64,000 nt of DNA. Origin: Shewanella nanhaiensis. Its GTDB lineage: Bacteria > Pseudomonadota > Gammaproteobacteria > Enterobacterales > Shewanellaceae. A model generated the notes under the pieces. It had not been told where the DNA came from. It saw only the letters and a list, made by a program, of their open reading frames with translations, and searched no databases. The position numbers and the translations under genes were made by a program. The stretch spans positions 372,001 to 436,000 of the forward strand of contig NZ_JAHZST010000003.1 of the NCBI RefSeq assembly GCF_019457885.1, read 5' to 3'. Shown here piece after piece: positions 36,518-46,061 of the stretch; the stretch's first letter is position 1, and every line of letters begins with the position of its first letter.

Positions 36518-37230
36518 TAGCTCTGCTCTCCCTGACGTAAACTATGGAACAGGGCAGAAATTTGCTCATCAGAGTAATCATCACTGAGCAAGCGATGAGC
36601 CTCACGATAATCTCCCACCTTAAACAGCGAAATAGCTAAATTAAAAGCTAACTTTTTCTCATCGGTATGTTGACGATAAACAGGGGTTAACAACTCGACA
36701 GCCCGCAAATACTCCCCCTGAGCCAGATACAAGACCGCCAGATTATTCTTAACTGTAATATCATCATGGCCCATTAAACGCGCCTGATTAAACGCCTCCA
36801 ATGCCGCTTGATATTGACCAGAATTGGTTAAGGCGATCCCTGAGTTGATATAGAGCTGTGAGCCCTGATAGCCGTTAGCGACCGCAGTTTGATAATCAGA
36901 AACCGCCAGTTCAAATAGGCCCGAATCGGCTGCAATATTACCGGAAAGAAAATAGAGGCTAGGCTGCTGTAAATTTTGCTTTTTTAACTGCTCAACATAG
37001 AAACTCGCCGACTCAACATCGCCATTATCATAGTAGGACTGAGCTAGCTTAAGCATCACCTTGATCGAGTCTGGTTTCTTTGCCAGCTCACGCTTATAGT
37101 GCTGAATCAACCCAGCATGATTACCCACGGCGATAAGATCCTGTGCGCTAACTTGTGGCGAAACTGGCGTCGTGCTGCACCCTGTCATGTTAAGTAACAG
37201 CAGTAAGGGGATGATGTGATATCTGAACAT
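36517..37230 (-). CDS. tadD: TadD, TPR lipoprotein
   Basis: 237 residues. The signal peptide ends M-T-G-C (lipid Cys). Tetratricopeptide repeats fill the rest: A-Q-S-Y-Y-D-N-G-D-V, then N-S-G-I-A-L-T-N-S-G-Q-Y-Q-A-A-L-E-A-F, L-A-V-L-Y-L-A-Q-G-E-Y, and G-D-Y-R-E-A. TadD is an outer-membrane-linked pilotin-like scaffold of Tad machines, needed for secretin assembly. It lies 3 nt after tadC. Confidence 0.88.
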   Translation of the reverse strand: MFRYHIIPLLLLLNMTGCSTTPVSPQVSAQDLIAVGNHAGLIQHYKRELAKKPDSIKVMLKLAQSYYDNGDVESASFYVEQLKKQNLQQPSLYFLSGNIAADSGLFELAVSDYQTAVANGYQGSQLYINSGIALTNSGQYQAALEAFNQARLMGHDDITVKNNLAVLYLAQGEYLRAVELLTPVYRQHTDEKKLAFNLAISLFKVGDYREAHRLLSDDYSDEQISALFHSLRQGEQS

Positions 37231-37233
37231 GGA

Positions 37234-38079
37234 TCAACCTATTGAGAGTTGCATAAAACCGGGAGCTAAGATCAGCACCACGATAGGAAACATGATGAAG
37301 AGGATAAGAGGAACACTCATTTTCGCCGCTAACTTACCTATACTCTCCTCCATAGCAAGCACCTGCATCTGGCGCATATCTTCAGCCAAATCGGCCAACA
37401 CATTAGCAATAGAGGTGCCGTACTGAATATTTTGAATAAGGGTTAACGAAAAGCTGCGCACCTCAGGGGTCGGGATCCGCTCACTGAGCTCTAACAGCGC
37501 TTTTTCTAGTCCTGTAATGCGAGAGGTATCTGCGGTTTTCTTAATGTGAAAGCAGAGATCTTTATCGAACGCCTTTAACTCCTCAGCAAGATAAGCCAGC
37601 GCCGCCTCAACCGTCATGCCGGTTTGTACACACACAGACATCATATCCAGCATGTAGGGGAGTTGACGTGAGGTTTTCTTCACTAACATCTTCTTGCGCA
37701 TGGCTAAGATAGAATCTGGCACTATCAAGGTGATCACCATAGCGACCGCCCCTATCATCAGCTTATTCGGCAGTGTCATGTCCGAGATAACAATCAGCAG
37801 AACAATCACCAAAGCCAGTCCTATCTTGGCTGGTACATAGAAGCGAGCAAAGCGAGTATCGTAGAAACCAGCCTCAATAAATTGCTGCTCAAGCTCCTCA
37901 CGCTTCTCCTGACCTACACGCACCACTAGCTTACTCAGCTTCTCAAGGCCAGACTCTTGAGATGTCTCCAGATAACGCTGTATATGCCACTGTCGCCGCT
38001 TCTCCTGATGCCATAGCGCCAACCCAAGCGCCAGTAATCCACTGATGACTATCAATACCATGATTAATATAAGCATCAT
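37234..38079 (-). CDS. tadC: TadC, inner-membrane platform protein
   Basis: 281 residues from ATG 38079 or the adjacent 38076, set by the GGGAGGAGG ribosome site just before; the frame is open to 38226 but that part overlaps tadB by 62 nt. A T2SSF fold (GspF-like) with membrane segments at the start, near 115, 140 and the C-terminus, and A-L-L-E-L-S-E-R-I-P-T-P-E-V-R-S-F in the cytoplasmic part. With TadB it forms the platform through which TadA drives pilus growth. Confidence 0.9.
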   Translation of the reverse strand: MMLILIMVLIVISGLLALGLALWHQEKRRQWHIQRYLETSQESGLEKLSKLVVRVGQEKREELEQQFIEAGFYDTRFARFYVPAKIGLALVIVLLIVISDMTLPNKLMIGAVAMVITLIVPDSILAMRKKMLVKKTSRQLPYMLDMMSVCVQTGMTVEAALAYLAEELKAFDKDLCFHIKKTADTSRITGLEKALLELSERIPTPEVRSFSLTLIQNIQYGTSIANVLADLAEDMRQMQVLAMEESIGKLAAKMSVPLILFIMFPIVVLILAPGFMQLSIG

Positions 38080-38164
38080 GCCTCCTCCCTGATACATGAC
38101 CAGAGGGCGCAACCAGAGACAAATAGCGCTATGGACGAGATAACCAATAAAACCAAAACAAGCA

Positions 38165-39073
38165 CTAGCGAACACCTCTGATAAGTAACCAGATAATAAA
38201 CATCCCCAGCGCTTCACTTCCGACAACGTAGTACAAAATGTACCTTCCAGATGGATCCGTTAGGACAAAATCTAGGTTCTGGGGGCTGAGATAGCTCAGC
38301 AAAATCATAAAGAAGAAGGGCAATGAAGCGACGATCTTCGCCGACAATCGAGCCTCAGAGGTCATAGCCGCTTTCTTCTTATCTAATGTTCTCGCGTCCA
38401 TCAATACACGGATCAATCTGGCCATCACAGATTTCAGCTGGCCGCCTCTGGACATATTGGCGCGAATGGTCACGATGAAAAACAGAAACGTCGGGTAGGG
38501 AAAGCGTTTACAGGCACGTTTAAACACCTGCTCAGGTGGTTCTCCCAGCTTAAGACGCTCTCCCATATCCCTAAATTCCAACCCAATTTGGTTATCCAGT
38601 GACTGCCCCACATAGGCGATCGCCTGCATAATACTTTCACCAGATGAGACCGCACTCATCATAATATTGAGGGCGTCGGGGAAGGTTTCATCAAACGCGT
38701 TTTTGCGCTTTCTCATCAGATAGTTCCAGCCCCAGAAAAAGCCCAATACTGGAAGAACAATCGGTAACCAGACATTATCTAGCTGCAAAAAGCCATTGAT
38801 ATAGACCCCAGCACTGCTCAGTAGCAGCAGAAAGCCTGTCAGCTTTAACCACGCCTTATCACCCAGTGCAACAATGGCAGGTCGAAGCAGCAGTTGTATT
38901 TTCACAAGCCAAGCTTGATGTTGCAGCGAGTCTAGTTTTACCGCCGAACGGATCTCGTCTGGCTCAGCCATCTCGACTTTATTCACCAAAAACTGGCTCT
39001 TAATATCTCGGCTTCTCATCCCCCATAACAGGGCGGCGATACCAAGTAGTATCAAAGAGAGCGACAAGATCAT
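38165..39073 (-). CDS. tadB: TadB, inner-membrane platform protein
   Basis: 302 residues with N-terminal and C-terminal membrane segments and the T2SSF core. The motif D-A-L-N-I-M-M-S-A-V-S-S-G-E-S-I-M-Q-A-I is typical of TadB, followed by R-G-G-Q-L-K-S-V. It pairs with TadC. It overlaps tadA by 4 nt (ATGA). Confidence 0.92.
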   Translation of the reverse strand: MILSLSLILLGIAALLWGMRSRDIKSQFLVNKVEMAEPDEIRSAVKLDSLQHQAWLVKIQLLLRPAIVALGDKAWLKLTGFLLLLSSAGVYINGFLQLDNVWLPIVLPVLGFFWGWNYLMRKRKNAFDETFPDALNIMMSAVSSGESIMQAIAYVGQSLDNQIGLEFRDMGERLKLGEPPEQVFKRACKRFPYPTFLFFIVTIRANMSRGGQLKSVMARLIRVLMDARTLDKKKAAMTSEARLSAKIVASLPFFFMILLSYLSPQNLDFVLTDPSGRYILYYVVGSEALGMFIIWLLIRGVR

Positions 39074-40341
39074 TGCTGGCCTCTAAATGCCAGCATCAGC
39101 TCATCTTGTAGCCCAAAATAGGCTGCACGCTGCATCAAGACAGAGCGCTGCATAATGCCAGGAGAGAGATACTCACCAAGCACTTTTTCCATGCTCTGCC
39201 CTTCGGTAGGTTGAAACTTGAATAACTCCTCCATCACCACATTCTCACCTTCAAGGCCAACGACCTCTGAGATACTGGTAATTTTACGTGAGCCGTCTCG
39301 CTGCCGATTAACCTGAACCACAAGATGGACCGCCCCAACGATAGTGCGGCGAATAGCATCTAAAGGCTGGTTAAGAGATGCCATCATCACCATAGACTCA
39401 ACTCGAGAGATCGCATCTCTTGGCGTATTAGCATGCAAAGTCGACATAGAACCATCGTGACCTGTATTCATCGCCTGCAACATCTCAAACGCCTCGGCGC
39501 CGCGGCACTCACCTAAGATGATCCTATCTGGCCGCATCCGTAGGGAGTTGATGATCAAGTCTCTTTGATCCACTTGACCGCTATTTTCAATACTGGCTGG
39601 ACGGGTTTCCAATCTAACCACATGGGGCTGCTGCAGGTTTAACTCTGCTGCGTCCTCTATGGTGATGATCCGCTCATCATCGGCAATATAGTTAGACAGG
39701 GCATTAAGCAAGGTTGTCTTGCCTGAGCCTGTCCCGCCTGAGATCAAAATATTTAAGCGGCAACGAGCTGCGATCATCAAGACTCTGGCCATCTCAGGTG
39801 AAAGAGAGCCAAAACCAACCAGCTCCTCTAGTCCTATCTTCTGCTCCCTGAACTTACGAATGGAGATCGTCGTGCCATCGATGGCAATAGGCTTAATAAC
39901 AATATTGACTCGGCTACCATCACTGAGTCTGGCATCGACCATAGGTGAGGACTCATCGACGCGGCGACCAACTCTTGCTGCGATGCGCTGGGCTATCTCG
40001 AGTAGTTGAGCTTCGTTAACAAATACCACCTCGGAGCTATGAATTTTACCGTGGCGTTCATAGAAGATCTGATCTGGCCCATTGACCATAATGTCGTTGA
40101 TGCTGTCATCTTCCAGTAGCGGCTGTAGCGGCCCCAAGCCCAGTAGTTCATCCACCAGATTCTTTACCGTCATGGTGCGCACTGCGGTAGAGATTGGCTG
40201 GCTGAAATTATTCGCCAATACCTCAACCGCACTTTGGATCTGTCTGGACAGCTCCTCCCGCGGCATATTGGTAATCATCTGAGCATCAAGCGCTTCAAAG
40301 ATCTGATCCCGAAAGCTTAAGTAGATCTCTTTATTATTCAT
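39070..40341 (-). CDS. tadA: TadA, pilus motor ATPase (CpaF)
   Basis: 423 residues. Walker A G-G-T-G-S-G-K-T-T-L-L near residue 206, Asp box E-D-A-A-E-L, Walker B region I-I-L-G-E-C-R-G-A-E-A, and the His box (G-H-D-G-S-M-S-T-L-H-A-N) typical of CpaF secretion ATPases. The enzyme powers Flp extension and, in family members, retraction. It overlaps both neighbours by 4 nt. Confidence 0.95.
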   Translation of the reverse strand: MNNKEIYLSFRDQIFEALDAQMITNMPREELSRQIQSAVEVLANNFSQPISTAVRTMTVKNLVDELLGLGPLQPLLEDDSINDIMVNGPDQIFYERHGKIHSSEVVFVNEAQLLEIAQRIAARVGRRVDESSPMVDARLSDGSRVNIVIKPIAIDGTTISIRKFREQKIGLEELVGFGSLSPEMARVLMIAARCRLNILISGGTGSGKTTLLNALSNYIADDERIITIEDAAELNLQQPHVVRLETRPASIENSGQVDQRDLIINSLRMRPDRIILGECRGAEAFEMLQAMNTGHDGSMSTLHANTPRDAISRVESMVMMASLNQPLDAIRRTIVGAVHLVVQVNRQRDGSRKITSISEVVGLEGENVVMEELFKFQPTEGQSMEKVLGEYLSPGIMQRSVLMQRAAYFGLQDELMLAFRGQQ

Positions 40342-41573
40342 CGTTTAACCAGCGCCTTAAACCTATTCAAAGGAGAGTGAGTCAGCTCTGGTTGTTTGCC
40401 CTGAATAAGCTGAGCCAATTTATTAAACGCACCATTGCGCTTCTCTAAACGGTGTAAGCGTTTACCAGATAACATCAGGGCTGAAAAATTGGCGGCGTAG
40501 TCCAACTGCACATCAATTGGCCGAGCGAGATATCGCTCCACCTCATCTTTTTTAAGAGGGAAGCCCCCCTCTGGGCGATGAATATTTAGGAAGGTTAAGA
40601 TACGAATATCCGCAGTCCCAGACAGATTATGCAGCTCAATCTTCTCAATGATCTGACTGGCATTTCGTACCGATGAGACGGTGGCATCAAGGACTATTAC
40701 AAACAGATCCACTCGATCAGACAATAATGCTGGATCCATGACAAAATCATTAGAGCTGGAGAAATCTTCTATTATGAAATTAGCCTGACGACTCAACAGA
40801 TCGGCGATATTCTGGCTGTCACTGTAGAGGGCTTCTGCCGACTGTGAGCCACCAAACGCTAATAGACGCCAATGCTCATCCACCTTGCTCAGATAGTTAC
40901 TGGCGCTCACCTCATCCATATCCCGCAACTGCAACGAGAGGTTGTCGGTGTCCTGACGCTCAAACTTCTTAAGACCCAATAAAATATCGGTATTACTATT
41001 AAAATACTGATGATCCACCTGAATGGTATCGACCCCTTGATACGCCAAGGTCGCCGCCAGCTCGCAGGTGATCATGGTATTACCTATGCCACCTTTTGTG
41101 CCCACCACAGCGACACGCTTCGCCTTCCGGTTTTTATTAACGCCTGAGAGCTGCTGCAAATTATTGTGAACATGGCGCAGAAACTCACTTAACTCCTCCT
41201 GATTCAGTGGCCAAAACAGATAGTAGATCCCCATCTCTTTGAGCTCACGTAGCGTCGTGATGGTGTCCTCTTTACCTATTACAATCACTCCCTTCTGATT
41301 TGGGAGTTTGGCAGCAAACTCACGAGCATCTTTAACCACATTTTTGGAGTGGTTCAGCTCTAAAATAACGATATCTTTAAGGGCGTCGAGCTGCAGCTCA
41401 CCTGGAGTTGAGCTTTTAATGCAGTCGGGAAGGTTCCAGCCTTCGAAACGAAAAACCTGTTCGATCAACTCGAGACACTCAGAGGATTGGTAGTAGAAGG
41501 AGCAGCTAGCTGGCCCTGCTTGTTCACGAGTCTGTTCACTGTTTTTAGTGATCACTTTTGCCAGATCAAACAT
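40338..41573 (-). CDS. tadZ: TadZ, polar targeting ATPase-like protein
   Basis: 411 residues. An atypical receiver-like domain occupies the first 140 residues; a MinD/ParA-like domain follows. The deviant Walker A reads K160-G-G-I-G-N165-T166, with the signature Lys kept but the P-loop Lys replaced by Asn. Later D-H-Q-Y-F-N replaces the usual D-x-D. TadZ places the pilus machine at a cell pole; atypical P-loops occur in part of the family. It is the gene before tadA in the operon. Confidence 0.88.
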   Translation of the reverse strand: MFDLAKVITKNSEQTREQAGPASCSFYYQSSECLELIEQVFRFEGWNLPDCIKSSTPGELQLDALKDIVILELNHSKNVVKDAREFAAKLPNQKGVIVIGKEDTITTLRELKEMGIYYLFWPLNQEELSEFLRHVHNNLQQLSGVNKNRKAKRVAVVGTKGGIGNTMITCELAATLAYQGVDTIQVDHQYFNSNTDILLGLKKFERQDTDNLSLQLRDMDEVSASNYLSKVDEHWRLLAFGGSQSAEALYSDSQNIADLLSRQANFIIEDFSSSNDFVMDPALLSDRVDLFVIVLDATVSSVRNASQIIEKIELHNLSGTADIRILTFLNIHRPEGGFPLKKDEVERYLARPIDVQLDYAANFSALMLSGKRLHRLEKRNGAFNKLAQLIQGKQPELTHSPLNRFKALVKR

Positions 41574-41574
41574 A

Positions 41575-42066
41575 TTACAAACCCTCCTTTGCCGCTAAGG
41601 TTTGCACGTCGCGCACCAGCTTAAGGCGCATAGAGTCGGCATAGCAGCCCACGTCACTGGCCATTTCACCAAAGATGCTGCGTCGACACTCCTGAGTTTT
41701 AACCTTGTATTGGCCGACACGGATATCGATAACTCTGTTGCCAGACTGCAACTTCTCGACATGGATCTTGGCAGGGTTTAGCCCTAAATTGAGCAAGCTC
41801 CTCTCGAGCGAAGCAATCCAAGCCTTATCCGACTCATATCGATAACGTAAACGCCAATTTGTCTGTTCAAATCCCTGATGGAAACTGGCAATAATATGCG
41901 TAAATTCACTATCCAACTCAGTTTTTGAGCCACTCCTCTTCGGCTCAATAACAAAATGGTGCAGCTCTTGGTATACCAAGGCTTCGCTGCCCAACTGAGT
42001 GGCAGCCTTGTCAGCACAACCTGATAAACTCAGCACTAGCAGGCCGATGGTGATTAAAGTCTTCAC
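41575..42066 (-). CDS. CpaD/RcpB-like pilus lipoprotein
   Basis: 163 residues. Lipobox L-S-G-C near residue 17. The mature part has the small alpha/beta layout of CpaD-family proteins and ends G-C-Y-A-D-S-M-R-L-K-L-V-R-D-V, close to the CpaD G-C-x(5)-N/M-x3-V-x-D signature. In Tad loci the gene after rcpA is rcpB; similarity is low, so the family is inferred from position and the C-terminal motif. It overlaps rcpA by 4 nt. Confidence 0.72.
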   Translation of the reverse strand: MKTLITIGLLVLSLSGCADKAATQLGSEALVYQELHHFVIEPKRSGSKTELDSEFTHIIASFHQGFEQTNWRLRYRYESDKAWIASLERSLLNLGLNPAKIHVEKLQSGNRVIDIRVGQYKVKTQECRRSIFGEMASDVGCYADSMRLKLVRDVQTLAAKEGL

Positions 42067-43403
42067 TGAATAAATCCTCCCTGGTTAAGCATCTGTATCA
42101 CGTTAACCTTGTTGTCCTCATCGGAGTCGGCAGTGATATTGAAAAAGCGTGCTAAGGACTTAGTCGGTGTTATTTTAGGTAGGCGCACCTCAGTAGGAGA
42201 GATTGGCTTTACTAGATTCACTGTGGCCACTATCACCAGCTCGGTTTTCTTACGAGTCGTTCCCGCTTGCCTAAACAAGGCGCCAAAAACTGGAATATCA
42301 CCTAATAGTGGGATCTTACTGACATTTTCTAGCTCATCACTGCTCATCAAGCCACCTAATAGAAAGCTATCTCCATCACCTAGCTCTATGGTGGTCATCG
42401 CACGCCGAGTGGTAAGTTGAGGGATCTTAATCCCCGCCGCTTCAACAAAACCTTCGACTGCACTCACCTCTGGCATCATCTGTAGTTTTATCTTCTCGTT
42501 ATTCAACACCTTGGCCGACAGATCCAGTCGAATACCAAACTCTTTATAGGTAATGTTGGTGGTATTATTGTTGCTGAATATCACAGGGATCTCACCTCCC
42601 ACCAGAAAGCTTGCCGATTCACCAGACATCACTGAAAGGTTAGGCTCAGCCAAGACCTCGGCGATACTGTCCTTGCCAAGGGCATTGATAATGGTGCTTA
42701 GATCACTGGCTTTAAAATCGAGAAAAGAGAACTCACCAACACTGCGCCCAACCGTTGACCAGCTCACCCCTAAGGTTTCATTAAACTCTTTCGTTACCTG
42801 AGCCACAGAGATCTTTACATTGACCTGCTGAGTCTGAGAGAGCGTCAGCCCTTCGATGATCCCCTGCCAGGTAAAGTTGCGCTCATAGGCCAGCCAATTG
42901 GCCTCGGTAAAGGAGTCCTTAAACTCCACCAACTCCGACTCATCGAAACGCTCTACCTTTTCGCGACCTAAAAACGTGGCCACCTGACGGTAGATATCAT
43001 TACGTTGCTCTTCGCTATAGACGATGCCGCGCACCGCCACTTTGTCGCCCACTGAGGTCAGGGTCAGGTCGAGATCTGGGTAAAACAGCTTTAACTGCCG
43101 ACGAATTTGGGACAGATTGATATCCACATGAAGCAGTTGAGATAAGATAACTTCATTGGCCTTGTTATAAACAAACAGCCTTGCCTGCCCCAATTGGCGT
43201 CCATAAATCACCAACTTATTGCTGCCTGTGATTTTATAATCGGCAACCTCAGGTTGGCTGATAAAAACCGTGCCTATCTCCTGCTTCAGCTCAATACTTG
43301 AGGCATCATTAAGGGTGACAAACCTGTCGCCAGCCATGGCATAACCGCAGAAAAGCAGGCTGATAATAAGGCCTTTCGCCCAGAAATTAATTCGACTTAT
43401 CAT
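42063..43403 (-). CDS. rcpA: RcpA, outer-membrane secretin (CpaC)
   Basis: 446 residues. The signal peptide ends A-M-A-G near residue 24. An N-terminal BON/pilus-secretin domain (F-V-T-L-N-D-A-S, V-A-D-Y-K-I-T-G-S-N-K-L-V-I-Y-G) precedes the secretin domain with V-L-A-E-P-N-L-S-V-M-S-G-E-S-A-S-F-L-V-G-G-E-I-P and L-G-D-G-D-S-F-L-L-G-G-L. Secretin rings let the Flp fibre through the outer membrane. It starts 2 nt after rcpC. Confidence 0.95.
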   Translation of the reverse strand: MISRINFWAKGLIISLLFCGYAMAGDRFVTLNDASSIELKQEIGTVFISQPEVADYKITGSNKLVIYGRQLGQARLFVYNKANEVILSQLLHVDINLSQIRRQLKLFYPDLDLTLTSVGDKVAVRGIVYSEEQRNDIYRQVATFLGREKVERFDESELVEFKDSFTEANWLAYERNFTWQGIIEGLTLSQTQQVNVKISVAQVTKEFNETLGVSWSTVGRSVGEFSFLDFKASDLSTIINALGKDSIAEVLAEPNLSVMSGESASFLVGGEIPVIFSNNNTTNITYKEFGIRLDLSAKVLNNEKIKLQMMPEVSAVEGFVEAAGIKIPQLTTRRAMTTIELGDGDSFLLGGLMSSDELENVSKIPLLGDIPVFGALFRQAGTTRKKTELVIVATVNLVKPISPTEVRLPKITPTKSLARFFNITADSDEDNKVNVIQMLNQGGFIQ

Positions 43404-43405
43404 GG

Positions 43406-44239
43406 TTAAAAAATTCCGCCTACACTGTTTTCAGATGCGCCACGTAACTCAACCACACCGGTATAGTTGTTAATCACATCACTCACATCGGCCTCGGGAT
43501 TAGCACTGTAATTTTGGCTATGAAACACCTCAATATGCATGGTTCTCTGGGCCAAAGTTAACCGGGGAAGATCCTCTGGATCCACCTCGATAACAATACG
43601 GGTTTGGGATTTATCTGAGCTTTTCATGCTTGGATTAATCTTGCTTGATTGAGTGTCAGAATCTGAATCGGCCACAGAGATCACCTTCACCCTCTTCATC
43701 AATAGCGATGCGCGTAAGCCAATAAAATCATCCAGCCTGTTCATATCATTGGCTAAATTATGCTGTGGTGAACTCACGGTCATAATGTCTATCTCATCTC
43801 CAGGCAAGATGTAGTCTTGGATCATATTTCTTGTGGCCACCGTCAGTGGGTAAAGCGTCATCCCTTCACGGGTAATAAGATTGAGATAGCCAGCCTCTCC
43901 CGGATGAGAAAGCTGTTCAGGAAAGAGGTATTGCCCAGCCTCGACCGATGAGTTCAATAGGGATTGAGGGTCTAGGTTTAGCTCGACATCAGCATTGACT
44001 CCCAGAGCCAAAGACTCCTCTGTGTCCAACTGCACTCGTTTAAGATCCGCAAGACTCAGATGATCTCCCTTATTCAGGGGAGATTTTGCCTGCCACAAAG
44101 TAAAAGTTTTCGCTATGCCATCATCGCTAACAGGCTGAGTCACAGACTCTGAGGTGGAAAGCAACTTATCCGCCACGCCATACAGGCCGGTCAATACCGC
44201 GATAAATGCGATAATGAAAATCAATTTAGAGTTAAGCAT
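43406..44239 (-). CDS. rcpC: RcpC, CpaB-family pilus assembly protein
   Basis: 277 residues. An N-terminal membrane anchor (F-I-I-A-F-I-A-V-L-T-G) is followed by a SAF domain (A-K-S-P-L-N-K-G-D-H-L-S-L-A-D-L) and the CpaB core with G-M-T-L-Y-P-L-T-V and L-P-G-D-E-I-D-I-M-T-V. CpaB/RcpC is a periplasmic part that stabilises the secretin channel. It starts 15 nt after tadV. Confidence 0.92.
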   Translation of the reverse strand: MLNSKLIFIIAFIAVLTGLYGVADKLLSTSESVTQPVSDDGIAKTFTLWQAKSPLNKGDHLSLADLKRVQLDTEESLALGVNADVELNLDPQSLLNSSVEAGQYLFPEQLSHPGEAGYLNLITREGMTLYPLTVATRNMIQDYILPGDEIDIMTVSSPQHNLANDMNRLDDFIGLRASLLMKRVKVISVADSDSDTQSSKINPSMKSSDKSQTRIVIEVDPEDLPRLTLAQRTMHIEVFHSQNYSANPEADVSDVINNYTGVVELRGASENSVGGIF

Positions 44240-44254
44240 TATTCAACTGTTCTA

Positions 44255-44749
44255 TTAGAGCCGATTAACGACTGCAGTAGCCAAAAGCGAGGTTTGACTC
44301 GCTCCCTCTAATTCGCCTAAGTAGAAGGCTAAAATAGGGATGTAAAACCCCAGTGAAATAGCGATGCCATAGGGCAAGCCTAGATCTTCACCACGGGGAA
44401 TTTTTTGTATCACTCGGTATTTAATCAAGTAGATCACGGCTAGCACACCACCACACATCAAGGTGAGCATCAGTGCCACTGGTAGTTGCGATAGTGGTAA
44501 AGCAACCGCGAGGGCACTGGCTAACTTTCCATCTCCAGCGGCAAGCCACCTAAATCTGAAAAGCACTAGGCTCAGCGCAAAGATTGAAGCTCCATTGATA
44601 AAACCTTCAAGTAACTGCTGCTCACTAGCGGCCAGCCAAACACAAATGATCAATGTGGCGAAACTCCCAATATTTGAGATACGTCGTTTACGTATGTCGG
44701 TTAAACAACAGATAACGAGAACGAGTAGTAGGGAAGCGATCGCCAACAT
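44255..44749 (-). CDS. tadV: TadV, type IVc prepilin peptidase
   Basis: 164 residues, six membrane helices. The two catalytic aspartates of type IV prepilin peptidases are D18 (T-D-I-R) and D73 (G-D-G-K). It lacks the N-terminal methylase domain of PilD, as is usual for TadV/CpaA. It cuts Flp, TadE and TadF after the Gly of G-x4-E. It lies 22 nt after the flp stop. Confidence 0.92.
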   Translation of the reverse strand: MLAIASLLLVLVICCLTDIRKRRISNIGSFATLIICVWLAASEQQLLEGFINGASIFALSLVLFRFRWLAAGDGKLASALAVALPLSQLPVALMLTLMCGGVLAVIYLIKYRVIQKIPRGEDLGLPYGIAISLGFYIPILAFYLGELEGASQTSLLATAVVNRL

Positions 44750-44771
44750 GATAGATCTGTTTTGAAATCGA

Positions 44772-44990
44772 TTAACCGCCTGTTGAACCTGTCATTTTGC
44801 CTAGGTTCTCAGTGATTTTGGCAAAGGCCTCATTTAATGCAGTCATCAAGTTACCGTCTGAAGCGAAAGCGGCTGTCAAAGCAACGGCCATTGCGACACC
44901 GATCAAGCCATATTCAATCGCTGTCACGCCGCGCTCATCTTTTTTATACGTCGCAAGAAAAGCCATTGTATTGCAGTAAAACTTATTCAT
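44772..44990 (-). CDS. flp: Flp, type IVb pilin precursor
   Basis: 72 residues from ATG 44990, set by AGGA upstream; an in-frame codon at 45044 would give an unusual leader. The leader ends E-R-G21 and mature V22-T-A-I-E26-Y-G-L has Glu at +5 and Tyr at +6, the Flp motif. A hydrophobic helix then a short Gly/Ser tail follow. It is the main pilin and the first tad operon gene, next to tadV. Only one flp is present. Confidence 0.94.
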   Translation of the reverse strand: MNKFYCNTMAFLATYKKDERGVTAIEYGLIGVAMAVALTAAFASDGNLMTALNEAFAKITENLGKMTGSTGG

Positions 44991-45143
44991 AAGAGATCCT
45001 ATTTTATTTAATTTACAGTAATATTCAGCAGGCTGAATTTTCAACGAGCGGATTGTAATCGCAGTAAAATTTAAAATAAAAATAGGACCTATGAGGTAAA
45101 TTTATAGATCATTAATTAAATATTAAAATAGACTTAAATAATA

Positions 45144-46061
45144 TTATTGAACAGGATCACATAGTTTTAACTTTAAAAAATTTCGAGTTAACCACTCCAC
45201 AGCAGAAGATTTTTGATAACCAAGTAGGTAGATAAGCGATGCCCTACAACAATTATTTCCCGTCTGCTCTGAATCCAGTACAAGTTTATTTAAACTGCCT
45301 CTTTCCAGATCATGACCGACGACAAAATTAGGCAGGTAGGCGATCCCAAGCCCATTGCGACAGAATGAGAGTAAGGTGTGAATATCCTCAACATACCAGA
45401 TCTGCTTTGTCAGGCTCACCTCATCAATATCCGTTAAAGGTGTTTCTGAAGGAAGTAGTATACGAGATTGATTAAAAACAGATTTTTCAATGTTAACGAC
45501 ACCATTATCGAGTCTTAACTGATTCTCTTCCACGTAAGTAGGAGACACTACCCAGCTACCATTGAGCTGAAACGCTGAGATATGCTCAAAATTATTTTTC
45601 ACGTCATGACTGAATACGCCAAGGGCAAAGTCTAAGGTCTTATCGGTTAACTTCTGCGCTAACGACTCACTACTTTGCTGGACAATCTTGAGTTCAACCA
45701 AGGGAAAATCCATTGAAAACTCTTGAATTACTTCATTTATTTTATGACAGCAAACTAAAGGATCTATACCGATACGCAGCTTAACTTGCTCTACGCTTGA
45801 GATGGATTTAGAGCGCTCAATGAAAGCACTGTACTGAGACATCAGCTCTCTCGCATCCTTCAGCACCAACTCACCTTGTTGAGTCAGTTTCGGGTACTTT
45901 CCATCCCTATCAAATAGACTAAAACCTAGATCAATTTCCAGATTTTGGATCGCTAAGCTGATGGCAGCCTGAGACTTTTTTAACTTTCGACCTGCTGCAC
46001 TAAAGGAACCTGTATCGGCTGCGGCGATAAAGGAGCTAAGGCTCTCGAATTGAATTTTCAT
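45144..46061 (-). CDS. LysR-family regulator next to the tad operon
   Basis: 305 residues. The N-terminal HTH has F-I-A-A-A-D-T-G-S-F-S-A-A-G-R-K-L-K-K-S-Q-A; the substrate-binding domain follows with L-R-I-G-I-D-P-L near 95. It is on the same strand as flp, 153 nt upstream, so it could control the pilus operon; that is inferred from position only. A TGTATC-N6-GATACA inverted repeat lies 224-241 nt upstream of its start. Confidence 0.88.
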   Translation of the reverse strand: MKIQFESLSSFIAAADTGSFSAAGRKLKKSQAAISLAIQNLEIDLGFSLFDRDGKYPKLTQQGELVLKDARELMSQYSAFIERSKSISSVEQVKLRIGIDPLVCCHKINEVIQEFSMDFPLVELKIVQQSSESLAQKLTDKTLDFALGVFSHDVKNNFEHISAFQLNGSWVVSPTYVEENQLRLDNGVVNIEKSVFNQSRILLPSETPLTDIDEVSLTKQIWYVEDIHTLLSFCRNGLGIAYLPNFVVGHDLERGSLNKLVLDSEQTGNNCCRASLIYLLGYQKSSAVEWLTRNFLKLKLCDPVQ

